NCBI GenBank assembly: GCA_947503715.1
Contig: CANNER010000003.1
Location: forward strand, 310,001-374,000
DNA from: an uncultured Caulobacterales bacterium
GTDB lineage: Bacteria > Pseudomonadota > Alphaproteobacteria > Caulobacterales > Maricaulaceae
Direction of reading: 5' to 3'
Length of the DNA stretch: 64,000 nucleotides
The notes under the pieces are model-generated. The model was not told the origin of the DNA and ran no database searches. It saw only the letters and a list, made by a program, of their open reading frames with translations. Positions 1 to 7,426 of this stretch are shown piece by piece. Numbering within the stretch: position 1 is the first letter of the stretch; each line of letters starts with the position of its first letter. The translations under genes were made by a program, and so were the position numbers.

Positions 1-342
1 TTGCGGGCCTGAGGCGCCAGCGTTTTGCGCCATATTGAGATTCACGGTGACGGGCGCCCCGCCGCCTGTAATCGCGCCGGAAAGAGAGTTTGTCAGGGTC
101 CCGACAAGGCTCTCCAACGGTGCCGTGATGAGTTGATCGACGGCTAATCGCGCGAAGTCATTGGCGATAGAGTCTGCCAATGAATTAAATGAGAGTTCCC
201 CCGATCGCGCAGCCCGCTCGAGACTATCCGCAATGCGATCCCCCGCCTGTTCAAAGACATCGGCGAGACCATTCGCGGCGTCTGCCCCGGGCCCATTTGC
301 AAAATTATCCAGCGCGTTTGCCGCGTCATCATTCGGGTTCAT
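1..342 (-). CDS. GTA tail tape-measure protein (gp11-like), C-terminus beyond window
   Basis: Open frame of 114 codons that runs off the left edge, so only the N-terminus is present. The start at 342 is an ATG lying inside the end of the upstream chaperone gene (14-base overlap), the tight packing seen through this cluster. The product begins MNPNDDAANALDNF and contains an amphipathic segment (FEQAGDRIADSLERAARSG) followed by a Gly/Ser/Thr-rich stretch, which fits the short tape-measure protein of RcGTA-like clusters, where gp11 follows the tail assembly chaperones. The family sets tail length and crosses the tail lumen. Assignment rests mostly on position and N-terminal character; the rest of the protein and the distal tail genes are outside the window. 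Confidence 0.7.
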   Translation of the reverse strand, partial: MNPNDDAANALDNFANGPGADAANGLADVFEQAGDRIADSLERAARSGELSFNSLADSIANDFARLAVDQLITAPLESLVGTLTNSLSGAITGGGAPVTVNLNMAQNAGASGPQ

Positions 343-526
343 TTTCGTCTCCTGTGTCAGGATAAATATCGAGCAAATCAGCCAATGCCGTGCGGTCAAA
401 TCCGCTCGGTTTAGCGCCGTCCAAAAGGCTCAACCACTCCCGCACCGGCAGGGCCCAGAACTCTGTGGGCGCGAGTCCGAAACGACGAATGGCGATCTGT
501 TGCCAGCGTTCAAATGGCCAGCTCAT
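329..526 (-). CDS. GTA tail assembly chaperone, small (DUF2376 / TAC_6 type)
   Basis: 65 residues starting MSWPFERWQQIAIRRFGL, with the W-rich, 'PxEFWxLxxREW' pattern of the small phage tail assembly chaperone annotated as DUF2376 in alphaproteobacterial GTAs (the gene between gp10 and gp11 in RcGTA). The family helps the tape measure and tail tube protein assemble without entering the finished particle. It overlaps the upstream gp10-like gene by 4 bases and the tape-measure start by 14 bases, so translation is probably coupled. Identification is by sequence character and by exact position in the conserved GTA order. Confidence 0.8.
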   Translation of the reverse strand: MSWPFERWQQIAIRRFGLAPTEFWALPVREWLSLLDGAKPSGFDRTALADLLDIYPDTGDENEPE

Positions 527-813
527 CCGCCCAGCCCTTCAACGATGACGGCGGTGAGGTCGGGCAGGATCCGCCCCATATCCGAAGGGGAAATATCCCC
601 CGCCGGTCGGGGTGTGGCGATGGCTTTGAGAATAGGCTGCCACACCCCTGATCCCGTCTCGCGCCCGGCTTGACGGAGCCGGTGGGCCAGCGCGGCGGGC
701 GTGCCTGTATTGGTCAGCGCGGCGATCTCGGCCAGGGCCGAGAGGGTGAGCCGCAAGCGCGTCTCCACGCCGTCAATCATCACGATCCGGTCCCCTGGAC
801 GGAACCCGCTCAT
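523..813 (-). CDS. GTA gp10-like tail assembly chaperone (TAC_11)
   Basis: 96 residues. The N-terminal half (RIVMIDGVETRLRLTLSALAEI) and the length fit the GTA gp10 / Phage_TAC_11 family, found directly after the major tail protein in RcGTA-type clusters. The expected role is chaperoning tail tube and tape measure during assembly. The ATG at 813 overlaps the major tail stop by 4 bases, and the stop overlaps the next start by 4 bases. No unusual features. Confidence 0.82.
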   Translation of the reverse strand: MSGFRPGDRIVMIDGVETRLRLTLSALAEIAALTNTGTPAALAHRLRQAGRETGSGVWQPILKAIATPRPAGDISPSDMGRILPDLTAVIVEGLGG

Positions 814-1214
814 AGCGGTGCAAAGTCCGGGACGCCCGCACTGGACAGGCTCAATTCAAATTGCGCTTCGCCATTATAGCTGCCCGCATAGGACAGACCC
901 GTGACGAGGAAGGCGCCCGTAATCGTGCCGAAATCAGGGATGACGAATTGGCAATCCTGCGCAGCTTGTTCAAAGAATGCCGTGCGGATGAGCGCGTCAG
1001 AGCCCGCGTCGCGGAACACGCCCGTGCCGGAAATCTCCGCCGTGCGGATGCCCGCGCCGGGGAGCAATTCCTTCCACCCTTGAGACGCCGTATCCGTCAC
1101 ATCGACGGGCCGCGCGTTTAGGCGCAGGGTTTTGGTCCGTAATCCGGCGACGGTGGCGTATCCCGCACCGTCTTTAATCTTCAGCAGCATCTGGCTGCCC
1201 CGTTGCGCGCTCAT
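810..1214 (-). CDS. GTA major tail protein (gp9-like, TP901-1 family)
   Basis: 134 residues, close to the ~135 of RcGTA gp9. The sequence begins MSAQRGSQMLLKIKDGAGYA and has the beta-rich make-up and C-terminal 'GEAQFELSLSSAG' strand region of TP901-1-type tail tube proteins (compare 'Y.GE...F..SL.SSG' in the family). Subunits stack as hexameric rings to form the tail tube. It lies between the tail terminator and the chaperones with 4-base overlaps on both sides. The call is well supported by length, motif and order. Confidence 0.88.
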   Translation of the reverse strand: MSAQRGSQMLLKIKDGAGYATVAGLRTKTLRLNARPVDVTDTASQGWKELLPGAGIRTAEISGTGVFRDAGSDALIRTAFFEQAAQDCQFVIPDFGTITGAFLVTGLSYAGSYNGEAQFELSLSSAGVPDFAPL

Positions 1215-1633
1215 GGCGTTTCTCCTTGTGCGGTGAATGACACGCGCAAGACGCCGTGGCGGGTAAAGCCGTCCGGCGCGCGCAGAATGTCGGAATAAAT
1301 CGGATTGGCACTGCGCACGGCGATGTCGCCCGCAGCAGTCAATTTCTCTGCTGTGAGCGCCGCACTCACGCGGCGGATAAGGGTCAGAACCTCCGCCCGA
1401 CCCGCATAGCGCGACCAGACATGCAGCGTCATTTGATGGGCGGAAAGCGGCGTCTCGTCTGCGCCAATATCCTCGGACCGCATCGCGCCATAGGTGAGAT
1501 AGGGAAAGACGGGGTCTTCCGGCGCGGCGTCATATAGTCTTGGAGGTTCCCCAAAACTGTCCTGCACATGGAAATCATCGCGCAGCACGGCATGCACCGC
1601 TTTCGCCAGCGCTTCTGCATGATCAGTAATCAT
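1211..1633 (-). CDS. GTA tail terminator (gp8-like, DUF3168)
   Basis: 140 residues. Contains the 'PVFPYLTYG' segment typical of DUF3168 ('P.P.PYVTLG'), followed by 'TLHVWSRYAGRAEVLTLIRRVSAAL', a common DUF3168 pattern in which 'H..SR..G..E...L...V..AL' is conserved. In RcGTA the homologue (gp8) caps the tail tube and contacts the head-completion ring. It overlaps neighbours by 4 bases at each end. The assignment is firm from motif plus order. Confidence 0.88.
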   Translation of the reverse strand: MITDHAEALAKAVHAVLRDDFHVQDSFGEPPRLYDAAPEDPVFPYLTYGAMRSEDIGADETPLSAHQMTLHVWSRYAGRAEVLTLIRRVSAALTAEKLTAAGDIAVRSANPIYSDILRAPDGFTRHGVLRVSFTAQGETP

Positions 1634-1947
1634 TGTTTCTCCTCCTCACAGATCAGGTGCAGCCGCTCGCCCCGCGTATCCGGGTCACTCGCCGCGACGA
1701 CACGCAAGATGCGGTCGCCCCAGACGAGCCGCGCCCGTTCCGGAAAATGCGTTTGGTAGCGAATGGTGACGAGATAGGTCTGGGTGACAGCCAGCCGCCC
1801 ATTCTCGCGTGTTTCGGAAAGGGCGCGGGGTTGGATGGCCGCCCAGAGCCCGCGCTGAAACGCCCATGTTGTGATCGTCCCACCTAGATCGTCTCCCACC
1901 GTTTCCGGCGCATAAAGACCGACGCGTTTTCGCAATTGCCCGATCAT
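1630..1947 (-). CDS. GTA head closure / head-tail adaptor (gp7-like)
   Basis: 105 residues resembling the Phage_H_T_join (SPP1 gp16-like) family: N-terminal 'IGQLRKRVGLYAPE', then 'WAAIQPRALSETRENGRLA' and 'VTIRYQTHFPERARLVWGDRILRVVA', matching the family pattern 'R..V.....P....G......W...A.I..L...E.......' and 'V.IRYR..I.....V.....Y.I..I'. It should form the stopper ring closing the DNA-filled head before tail attachment. Overlaps both neighbours by 4 bases. Confidence 0.88.
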   Translation of the reverse strand: MIGQLRKRVGLYAPETVGDDLGGTITTWAFQRGLWAAIQPRALSETRENGRLAVTQTYLVTIRYQTHFPERARLVWGDRILRVVAASDPDTRGERLHLICEEEKQ

Positions 1948-2453
1948 AGCCGCACTCCCCGATAGGGCTGCAGCAACGCCCCGACCATGAGCGGCAGCGG
2001 CGGGATATCGCCCTCGCGATGTTCATAGAGATGCGCGACGAGGAGCAGGAGCGCCTGCCTGAGGGGTGTTGGAATATCAGACGGCTCCGTGCCGTAACCC
2101 GCCGTGAAGCCGATCTCGCAGACCGTGCCGTCCGGGGCATCGATGCGGAAACTGGCGGGGCGGGCTTTGAGATTGGCCGTATAGTCCACGCCCTCGCCGT
2201 CTACCCGCACAGCCTCCACAGAGGTCACAGGATAACGGTTGAGATAGACACACCCGCCACGCACGCGCTTGGTCAGGCGCTGCGGACGGGTAATGAGGCT
2301 CGTGCAGATCAACGGCTCGATCTGCCGCCCCGCCGAGTCGATGAGGTCCGTGATGAGCGCGTCTTCATCATCGTGATCAACGCGCAGAAAAGTTTTCGCC
2401 GCCTGTAGGGTCACGGGACCGGAGGGCGGCGGGGAGAGATCGGTAAAGGTCAT
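1944..2453 (-). CDS. GTA head-tail connector (gp6-like, Phage_gp6)
   Basis: 169 residues from the ATG at 2453, which starts MTFTDLSPPPSGPVTLQAAK; a longer frame upstream to 2546 crosses the terminator hairpin and has no family character, so it was not used. The motif 'TLQAAKTFLRVDHDDEDALI' is the hallmark of the gp6-like connector family ('L...K..LRID...DD..I...I..A'). The protein should sit under the portal as the first adaptor ring. It is the first gene after the capsid terminator (2475-2502), so its expression may depend on read-through. Confidence 0.88.
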   Translation of the reverse strand: MTFTDLSPPPSGPVTLQAAKTFLRVDHDDEDALITDLIDSAGRQIEPLICTSLITRPQRLTKRVRGGCVYLNRYPVTSVEAVRVDGEGVDYTANLKARPASFRIDAPDGTVCEIGFTAGYGTEPSDIPTPLRQALLLLVAHLYEHREGDIPPLPLMVGALLQPYRGVRL

Positions 2454-2474
2454 AAGGTCTCGCAAGGTGAAAAT

Positions 2475-2502
2475 GAAAAAGGCCCGCCGAATGGCGAGCC
2501 TT
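2475..2502 (-). terminator. Rho-independent terminator between GTA capsid and connector genes
   Basis: On the minus strand a 10-bp stem AAGGCTCGCC / GGCGGGCCTT with ATTC loop (one T-G wobble) is followed by TTTTT. It lies 46 bases after the capsid stop and 22 bases before the connector start. It should end most transcripts after the capsid gene, giving more capsid than connector mRNA, unless an anti-terminator acts. Confidence 0.8.
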
Positions 2503-2547
2503 GAATTTGGTTTATAATTTTCTCTCTCCGAGGAGAGGTGATGCACG

Positions 2548-3738
2548 TTAAGCCGCTTTCAAAACCTTGATCGCGTCAAAGTCCTGCACGCCGCCGCCGA
2601 CACGTTTCGTCGTGTAAAACAAGACGTAAGGCTTGGCGGAATACGGGTCGCGCAGGACGCGCACGCCCTGTCGATCGGCGATCAGGTATCCGCGACGGAA
2701 ATCCCCGAAGGCGGCACAGGCCCCACCGCCCGCAATGTCCGGCATATCTTCCATCTCGACGAGATTGTAGCCGAGCAATGTGGACGGCGTGCCGGCCACT
2801 TCCGACGGTCGCCAGATATAATTCCCTTCCGTATCCTTGAACTTCCGGACCTCGTTAATCGTCCGGCGGTTCATCACGAAGCTGCCATTCGTGCGGTAGC
2901 GGGAATTGGGCGCGTAGAGCAGGTTGAGCAGATCATCCGTTTCAAACACACCCGCTTCACCCGACAGGATCTCGCCGATTTCGCCAAAACTCTGCAAGCC
3001 ATCGGGACGGGAGGTGTAGGACAGGAAACCGCGCGGTTTATTCACGCCGTCGCCATTGACGAAGGCCGCCGTTTCCTGCGCAGCGAAGACGTCGCGGACC
3101 TCATCGGCCAGCCACGCATCGACATCGGCCACGCTGTCATCCAGCAGGGCCTGCGTCGCGGCGGGCATGGCGTAGAGCTCGCCCGCTGGGAAATCGAGCA
3201 ATTCGAGTTGCGGCGCGTCGGTTTCGACCCGTGCCTCGGTCTCGCCCGCCCATCCGGATTGCGCACCGGAGGCCGCCACAGGTTTGCGGAAGGTCGTCGC
3301 CCCAATCGTCCGCACCGTGGCAAGGCCACGCATGGGAGAGGTTTCGAACAATGCGGAAGCGATTCGGGACTCGGTCTCGACGGGCGCAATCAAGCCGCCC
3401 TCCCCGTCCACGCTGGACAGGGATTTGCCCTCAAGCGCGGAGGCATCCCCCGTGCGGATAAAACTGGCCCAGGCCGACTTGGCTTCCGTGCCAGAGGCCG
3501 GTGCGAAGCCGGGCCGTGCGCCGGAGAGAGTCAGGTTTTCGATACGCTTGGTCTGCGCATCCAGTGCCGTATTCAGGCGGTCGACCTTTTCGGAGAGCAG
3601 CGGATCCGGCGAGGATTTCGCTTCGATTTCCGCGAGGCGCGCATCATTGGCGTCGCGGAAGGCGGCGAAGGTGGTGGCGAAATCCGCTTGAGCTGTTTTT
3701 AGCTCAGGCGTCATTTTTGTTTGTAGTTCAGGGGTCAC
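2548..3738 (-). CDS. GTA major capsid protein (gp5-like, HK97 fold)
   Basis: 396 residues, close to RcGTA gp5 (~398). Residues 1-75 are charged and helical (SEKVDRLNTALDAQTKRIEN), the scaffold-like delta domain removed by the prohead protease in HK97-type capsids. The rest has family hallmarks: 'VETESRIASALFETSPMRGLA', 'EEQ.../ETDAPQLELLDFP', 'DVDAWLADEVRDVFAAQETAAFVNGDG', 'NKPRGFL', and C-terminal 'FGDFRRGYLIADRQGVRVLRDP'. The GTG start at 3738 overlaps the protease stop by 4 bases (GTGA). A terminator follows the gene. Confidence 0.93.
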   Translation of the reverse strand: MTPELQTKMTPELKTAQADFATTFAAFRDANDARLAEIEAKSSPDPLLSEKVDRLNTALDAQTKRIENLTLSGARPGFAPASGTEAKSAWASFIRTGDASALEGKSLSSVDGEGGLIAPVETESRIASALFETSPMRGLATVRTIGATTFRKPVAASGAQSGWAGETEARVETDAPQLELLDFPAGELYAMPAATQALLDDSVADVDAWLADEVRDVFAAQETAAFVNGDGVNKPRGFLSYTSRPDGLQSFGEIGEILSGEAGVFETDDLLNLLYAPNSRYRTNGSFVMNRRTINEVRKFKDTEGNYIWRPSEVAGTPSTLLGYNLVEMEDMPDIAGGGACAAFGDFRRGYLIADRQGVRVLRDPYSAKPYVLFYTTKRVGGGVQDFDAIKVLKAA

Positions 3739-4187
3739 GCAATTCTCCTATTGTGGTCTGCGTTGTCATTGAGAGTGTCGCCGATTTGAGTGATCCGCGC
3801 AGAGCGCAGCATCGGGAAGGCGACGACGGACACCTCCCAAAGGTCAAGGTCGAGCAGATTTCGCCCGACTGTTGTTTTACTGGACCGATTGGTCCTGTAT
3901 CCGATGGATAATCCGGTCACGGCATATTCCTGCACGAGGCGGATGGTCTGATCGGCCAGTTTCGCGCCGGACAGGATACGCCCCGAGACGAAGAGACCGT
4001 GACGGTCTTCGATCACACGGTCCCAGACGCCAATCGGTGTATCGGTCTTATGCCCGAACAGCATGGGCAGTTTTTCCATCCGCGCCAGCAGCGAGGCCGC
4101 AAATGCGCCCCGCGCCACACGGTCACCGGACAGGTCCACTTGCCCGAAAACACTGGCATAGCCGGAGATTTTAAGATCATTTATCAC
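3735..4187 (-). CDS. GTA prohead protease (gp4-like, U35 / HK97 protease)
   Basis: 150 residues with a GTG start at 4187 overlapping the preceding gene by 11 bases. Begins 'ISGYASVFGQVDLSGDRVARGAF', the usual N-terminus of HK97-type prohead proteases. Likely catalytic residues are His46 (PMLFGHKTD), Ser94 (VTGLSIGYR) and the acidic Glu118 in 'LWEVSVVAFPM'. It should cleave the capsid scaffold domain during maturation. Directly upstream of and overlapping the capsid gene, as in RcGTA. Confidence 0.9.
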   Translation of the reverse strand: MINDLKISGYASVFGQVDLSGDRVARGAFAASLLARMEKLPMLFGHKTDTPIGVWDRVIEDRHGLFVSGRILSGAKLADQTIRLVQEYAVTGLSIGYRTNRSSKTTVGRNLLDLDLWEVSVVAFPMLRSARITQIGDTLNDNADHNRRIA

Positions 4188-4449
4188 GGAGCAGCTCTCT
4201 TTCTATGCGGGACAGGCTCTTGGCCATTTCGCTCGTACGGCCTTCCAACCGGGCGAGACGTTCGGAAATATCCGCCGTTCCGGCATGTTGTTGTTCCAAC
4301 GCCGCCAAACGCGCCGCAGCAGAGCCGGCCCAGATCAGGCCAGCCCCCGTCTGCGCAAGAACTGTGAAAATCAATCCAATTGTGACCGTTCGGTCCAGTT
4401 GAAAAGCGCGGTAGACGGGCACGGGGTCGGGGATGGGATGAATATTCAT
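4177..4449 (-). CDS. Small membrane/coiled-coil protein between GTA portal and protease (gp3.5 position)
   Basis: 90 residues from the ATG at 4449, which overlaps the portal stop by 4 bases (ATGA); the longer frame to 4539 is an Arg/Gly-rich extension inside portal and was rejected. A hydrophobic segment (VTIGLIFTVLAQTGAGLIWAG) spans roughly residues 20-42, followed by a charged helical region with heptad spacing (RLARLEGRTSEMAKSLSRIE). RcGTA clusters have a small gene of this kind (g3.5) at the same place. Function is not established; a membrane-linked role in assembly or expression is only a guess. Confidence 0.65.
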   Translation of the reverse strand: MNIHPIPDPVPVYRAFQLDRTVTIGLIFTVLAQTGAGLIWAGSAAARLAALEQQHAGTADISERLARLEGRTSEMAKSLSRIERELLRDK

Positions 4450-5615
4450 CGCACGCCCTCCCCGCTTCCGGTCTCCAGCCCCGCGATCTCTCGCGCCTCT
4501 GCCTCGGTTACGAATGTCGCCTCTGACAGACGTTTCCACAGCACAGCGCGTTCTTCGGCCAGTGCAGGCACCCGGTCGAGGTCCGGCGCGATTGTCAGGT
4601 CATCACCAAAAAAGGCCGAGAGCCAGCCCTGCAACCCCGTCGCGGTCTTACTGACCAGTGGGATGATCGTCTGCCGCCAGAAGGCCTGGTTCGCCTCGCG
4701 GTAATTCGCGTATGTATTATCGCCCGGAATGCCGAGCAACATGGGCGGCACGCCAAAGGCCAGCGCGATATCGCGGGCGGCTTCGCGACGAAGTTCCGTG
4801 AAATCCATGTCGGACGGCGACAGGGCCAGCGTCTTCCAGTCCAGCCCGCCCTCCAGCACCATCGGGCGACCCGCTGCAGCAGGGCCGGAGAAATTGCTCT
4901 CCAACTCCTGTTTCAACCGCTCGAACTGATCATCCGTCAGGCGCTCACCGGATTTCGGCGCATGGATCAATGCCCCGCTCGGCCGCGCGGAATTATCCAG
5001 CAGCGCCTTGGCCCAGACCCCGCCGCGATTATGGAGTTCCACGGCAGAAGCCGCCGCTGCGAGGGGCGAGAGCCCGTGACATTCATCCGCCGGATTGAAC
5101 AGGCGCATATGGTGGAGAACGCAGCGCCCCGTAGCCGCATCGCGCGGGAAGCGACGTGTAATGCCGTCCCGCACCTGTTCCCACCCCGTCGCGCGACCCT
5201 GTGCGTCCGTTCCCATTTTCAGCGTGTCAGGCCGATGCGCGATCAGCGCGATAGGGTCGTCTGCACCAAGAACCGCCTCAAAGAACGCATTCCCGCCGAC
5301 TTGCAGGTAACCGTAAAACGCCTCGAACGTCTCGACCGCACTCATGCCCGGCAGGCCCCGGTTCAAAACCCGCGCCATATCCGCATCCGATGTGCGCAGC
5401 GGGACGGACGCCGCAGACTCCGCGATCAGGCGGACGCAACGATGGGCGACCGGATTGCGCGCAAACCCTTCGCGGCAAAGCGCGCCGTAATCACGGGCGG
5501 TGCCCGCATTGGCGGCGCGGAGTTGATGGGCAATGAGGGGTCTTGATTGAGACGGGCCAGCCTTACTTTCTGGCACGGCAAGAGGGTCGCCGGAGCGACG
5601 GAAAGATTTGAACAT
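4446..5615 (-). CDS. GTA portal protein (gp3-like, HK97 portal family)
   Basis: 389 residues, as in RcGTA gp3 (~396). Recognisable portal motifs include 'FARNPVAHRCVRLIAESAASVPL' (residues ~50-72), 'GNAFFEAVL', 'MRLFNPADECHGLSPLAAAASAVELH' and 'FGVPPMLLGIPGDNTYANYREANQAFWRQTIIPLV'. The dodecameric portal is the DNA entry vertex and the terminase docking site. In most RcGTA-type clusters it follows large terminase directly; here 1.8 kb with three extra genes lies between them. No obvious Shine-Dalgarno was seen before the ATG. Confidence 0.92.
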   Translation of the reverse strand: MFKSFRRSGDPLAVPESKAGPSQSRPLIAHQLRAANAGTARDYGALCREGFARNPVAHRCVRLIAESAASVPLRTSDADMARVLNRGLPGMSAVETFEAFYGYLQVGGNAFFEAVLGADDPIALIAHRPDTLKMGTDAQGRATGWEQVRDGITRRFPRDAATGRCVLHHMRLFNPADECHGLSPLAAAASAVELHNRGGVWAKALLDNSARPSGALIHAPKSGERLTDDQFERLKQELESNFSGPAAAGRPMVLEGGLDWKTLALSPSDMDFTELRREAARDIALAFGVPPMLLGIPGDNTYANYREANQAFWRQTIIPLVSKTATGLQGWLSAFFGDDLTIAPDLDRVPALAEERAVLWKRLSEATFVTEAEAREIAGLETGSGEGVR

Positions 5616-5786
5616 GTGGGGAGACCTTTAAAACAGTCGAAGACGGGAATTGCGTCGATGGGTGTTTTATAGGGCCGGTTGGGTTAGGTGCGGATCATTC
5701 TCTTGAAAATAGCATCAAGTAATTGAAATCATTGACGTCTCATAGCACCTTAAACGTGGACGTAGTTTTTAAGAGCAAGCTAAGGG

Positions 5787-6224
5787 CTACGCCACCTTAA
5801 ACAAAGACGGCGTTTTTGGACGTTTGCCCAGCAGCGAATCCGCGATCTTCATCTTATCCCGTAATTCGCGGCGTAGTGGCTCATCACCCTGCATAGAGGC
5901 CAGCGTAATCGCTGTGCGGTACGCCGTCTGTGCACGCTCAAAGGCGGGCTTGTCATTCTTTGCTTTGCCCAAGCGCATGAACATATCGCCGAGGGCGACC
6001 TGTACGAGGCAGATTTCAGCGGGTGTGTCTTCATACTCGTAATAGCGGCGCGTGGCGGAGAGCGCCTCTTCCGCCTGCGAGAGCGGGCCGAGATCATTGG
6101 TCTGCCCCGCGAGCTTCACCATCTGCGCGGCGAGTTGCGCATTCAGCAGGGCGAGCTTGGCATCCGTATTGGCCAGTTCCGCTTCCAGCGATTGTTTTTT
6201 CTTAGATTTGAATAATCCGAACAC
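5787..6224 (-). CDS. Unrecognised TPR-like helical protein inserted in GTA cluster
   Basis: 145 residues, GTG start. Begins MFGLFKSKKKQSLEAELANT and is helical throughout, with a tetratricopeptide-like segment ('CLVQVALGDMFMRLGKAKNDKPAFERAQTAYRTAITLASMQGD', about residues 73-115) in which the A/G/Y spacing resembles one to two TPR units. No signal peptide. I do not recognise a family. It is the last of three genes lying between terL and portal in the same orientation, so it may be co-transcribed with the GTA but has no known GTA role. Confidence 0.6.
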   Translation of the reverse strand: MFGLFKSKKKQSLEAELANTDAKLALLNAQLAAQMVKLAGQTNDLGPLSQAEEALSATRRYYEYEDTPAEICLVQVALGDMFMRLGKAKNDKPAFERAQTAYRTAITLASMQGDEPLRRELRDKMKIADSLLGKRPKTPSLFKVA

Positions 6225-6270
6225 GACTCAATTCCCCTAAACGCCTTGGCCTTACACAAGACCAACGTGG

Positions 6271-6786
6271 TTAAGAACGGTTTAATTCAGTCGCGATTGT
6301 GGCGGCAATAAGGTGAAAATCCTCGCCGACCCGCACGCGGCGCAGCGGGATGTTCGTCGCTGCGAAAAGCGCGGTCTTCACGCGGTCCGCCTCTGACGGA
6401 TTTTTCGGGTCATGCGACGCCCCGTCCAGTTCAATCGCGAGGACCGAACGTCCCGTGCTATCCGTAATCAGATAGTCCACATGACGCGATTTCACACGCC
6501 CACGCAATGTCCACCGCGCCTTTTCCGGCACGTTCCGTTTTACGCGGATAATATCCTCCAACCGGACTTTGCCATGCAGGTGATAGCCACGCGGCAAGCT
6601 CTGTAACAGCACCAGAAAGAACCCCCGCTCCGCCCCGTTCACCCAAAGCGATGGTGCCGCTTCGAATGCGTCCAGCGTACGGTCCGTGATCGGAGAGACA
6701 GCGGGCGGGGTGAACGGTTTTCGGCGCGTGCCGAGATAGAGGAGCAGCGCGACAATGGCGAGGGTTAGGAGAGCGAGGAGTTCCAT
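6271..6786 (-). CDS. DUF2726 protein with N-terminal membrane anchor
   Basis: 171 residues. An N-terminal hydrophobic helix (LLALLTLAIVALLLYLG, residues 3-19) is followed by a DUF2726-type domain: 'HVDYLITDSTGRSVLAIELDG' with D, E and downstream 'KTALFAATNIPLRRV' fits the pattern 'vDFvl.d....p..vIElDG.sH...r...D..K...l..agIpl.r', related to restriction-endonuclease-like folds (D-x(n)-E-x-D-G core). The substrate is unknown. It sits between terL and portal of the GTA cluster, away from any visible restriction-modification genes. Confidence 0.75.
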   Translation of the reverse strand: MELLALLTLAIVALLLYLGTRRKPFTPPAVSPITDRTLDAFEAAPSLWVNGAERGFFLVLLQSLPRGYHLHGKVRLEDIIRVKRNVPEKARWTLRGRVKSRHVDYLITDSTGRSVLAIELDGASHDPKNPSEADRVKTALFAATNIPLRRVRVGEDFHLIAATIATELNRS

Positions 6787-6839
6787 AGATACTCGGTGAC
6801 CTTATTAACCATAATTGAATGCCGCAATTCCAATTACGT

Positions 6840-7352
6840 TTAGGGCTTATAGCCTCTGGAAATATGGTGACGGCTTTCTAATTTGAAATTTAAGGTTCTT
6901 TCAGCCGTGTGACTGTAAAGGCATGAGAGATAAGCTGCACCGCCAAGAGAACCAAGGTAGTCTGATCTGTCAGATTTTGCCATGCAGTCAGTCTTATGAA
7001 ATTCTGACCATATCGCCTGAGAATTCTTCAGGCTAATAACGGCTTCACTTCCATATATTTGATCCACAAGTGAGATTAGGCGTTCATATTCAAAATCTAG
7101 TTTTGCCCCCCAAAGCTCATACCCCTTTTTTGAGCATCGTCTTATACCTTGAGAGGTTGAGTTTTCGGCTTCCGCCTCAATACATCTTTTAACAAAATTA
7201 CAACCGCCAAAGTCATTACTCGAATTAATTTTCTCATAGCAACCATTGAAGGCTTGTGTTTCGATATCTTCATTCCACCTCAGCTCTTCGGCAGAAACCT
7301 CGCCGGAAATAAAAATTAAAGATATTAATATTGGAAGAAAAGATTTTCGCAT
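6840..7352 (-). CDS. LprI/DUF1311-like secreted protein, AT-rich
   Basis: 170 residues with a signal peptide (SFLPILISLIFISGEVSA, cleavage near residue 21). The mature part has six cysteines and a DUF1311-like core ('YERLISLVDQIYGSEAVISLKNSQAIWSEFHKTDC...', compare 'L..aQ.aWi.yRdadC'), the family that includes the lysozyme inhibitor LprI. Exported and disulfide-bonded is inferred. The gene and its flanks (about 6790-7426) are visibly more AT-rich than the surrounding GTA genes and use more AAA/ATA/TTT-type codons, which suggests later acquisition. It lies directly downstream of terL. Confidence 0.75.
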   Translation of the reverse strand: MRKSFLPILISLIFISGEVSAEELRWNEDIETQAFNGCYEKINSSNDFGGCNFVKRCIEAEAENSTSQGIRRCSKKGYELWGAKLDFEYERLISLVDQIYGSEAVISLKNSQAIWSEFHKTDCMAKSDRSDYLGSLGGAAYLSCLYSHTAERTLNFKLESRHHISRGYKP

Positions 7353-7426
7353 GGAACGATTTCGTAAGTAAACACCCTTAAAAATTTGTGATTGAACTTT
7401 GATCTTTCTAGTGGGTAAAATTTAAT

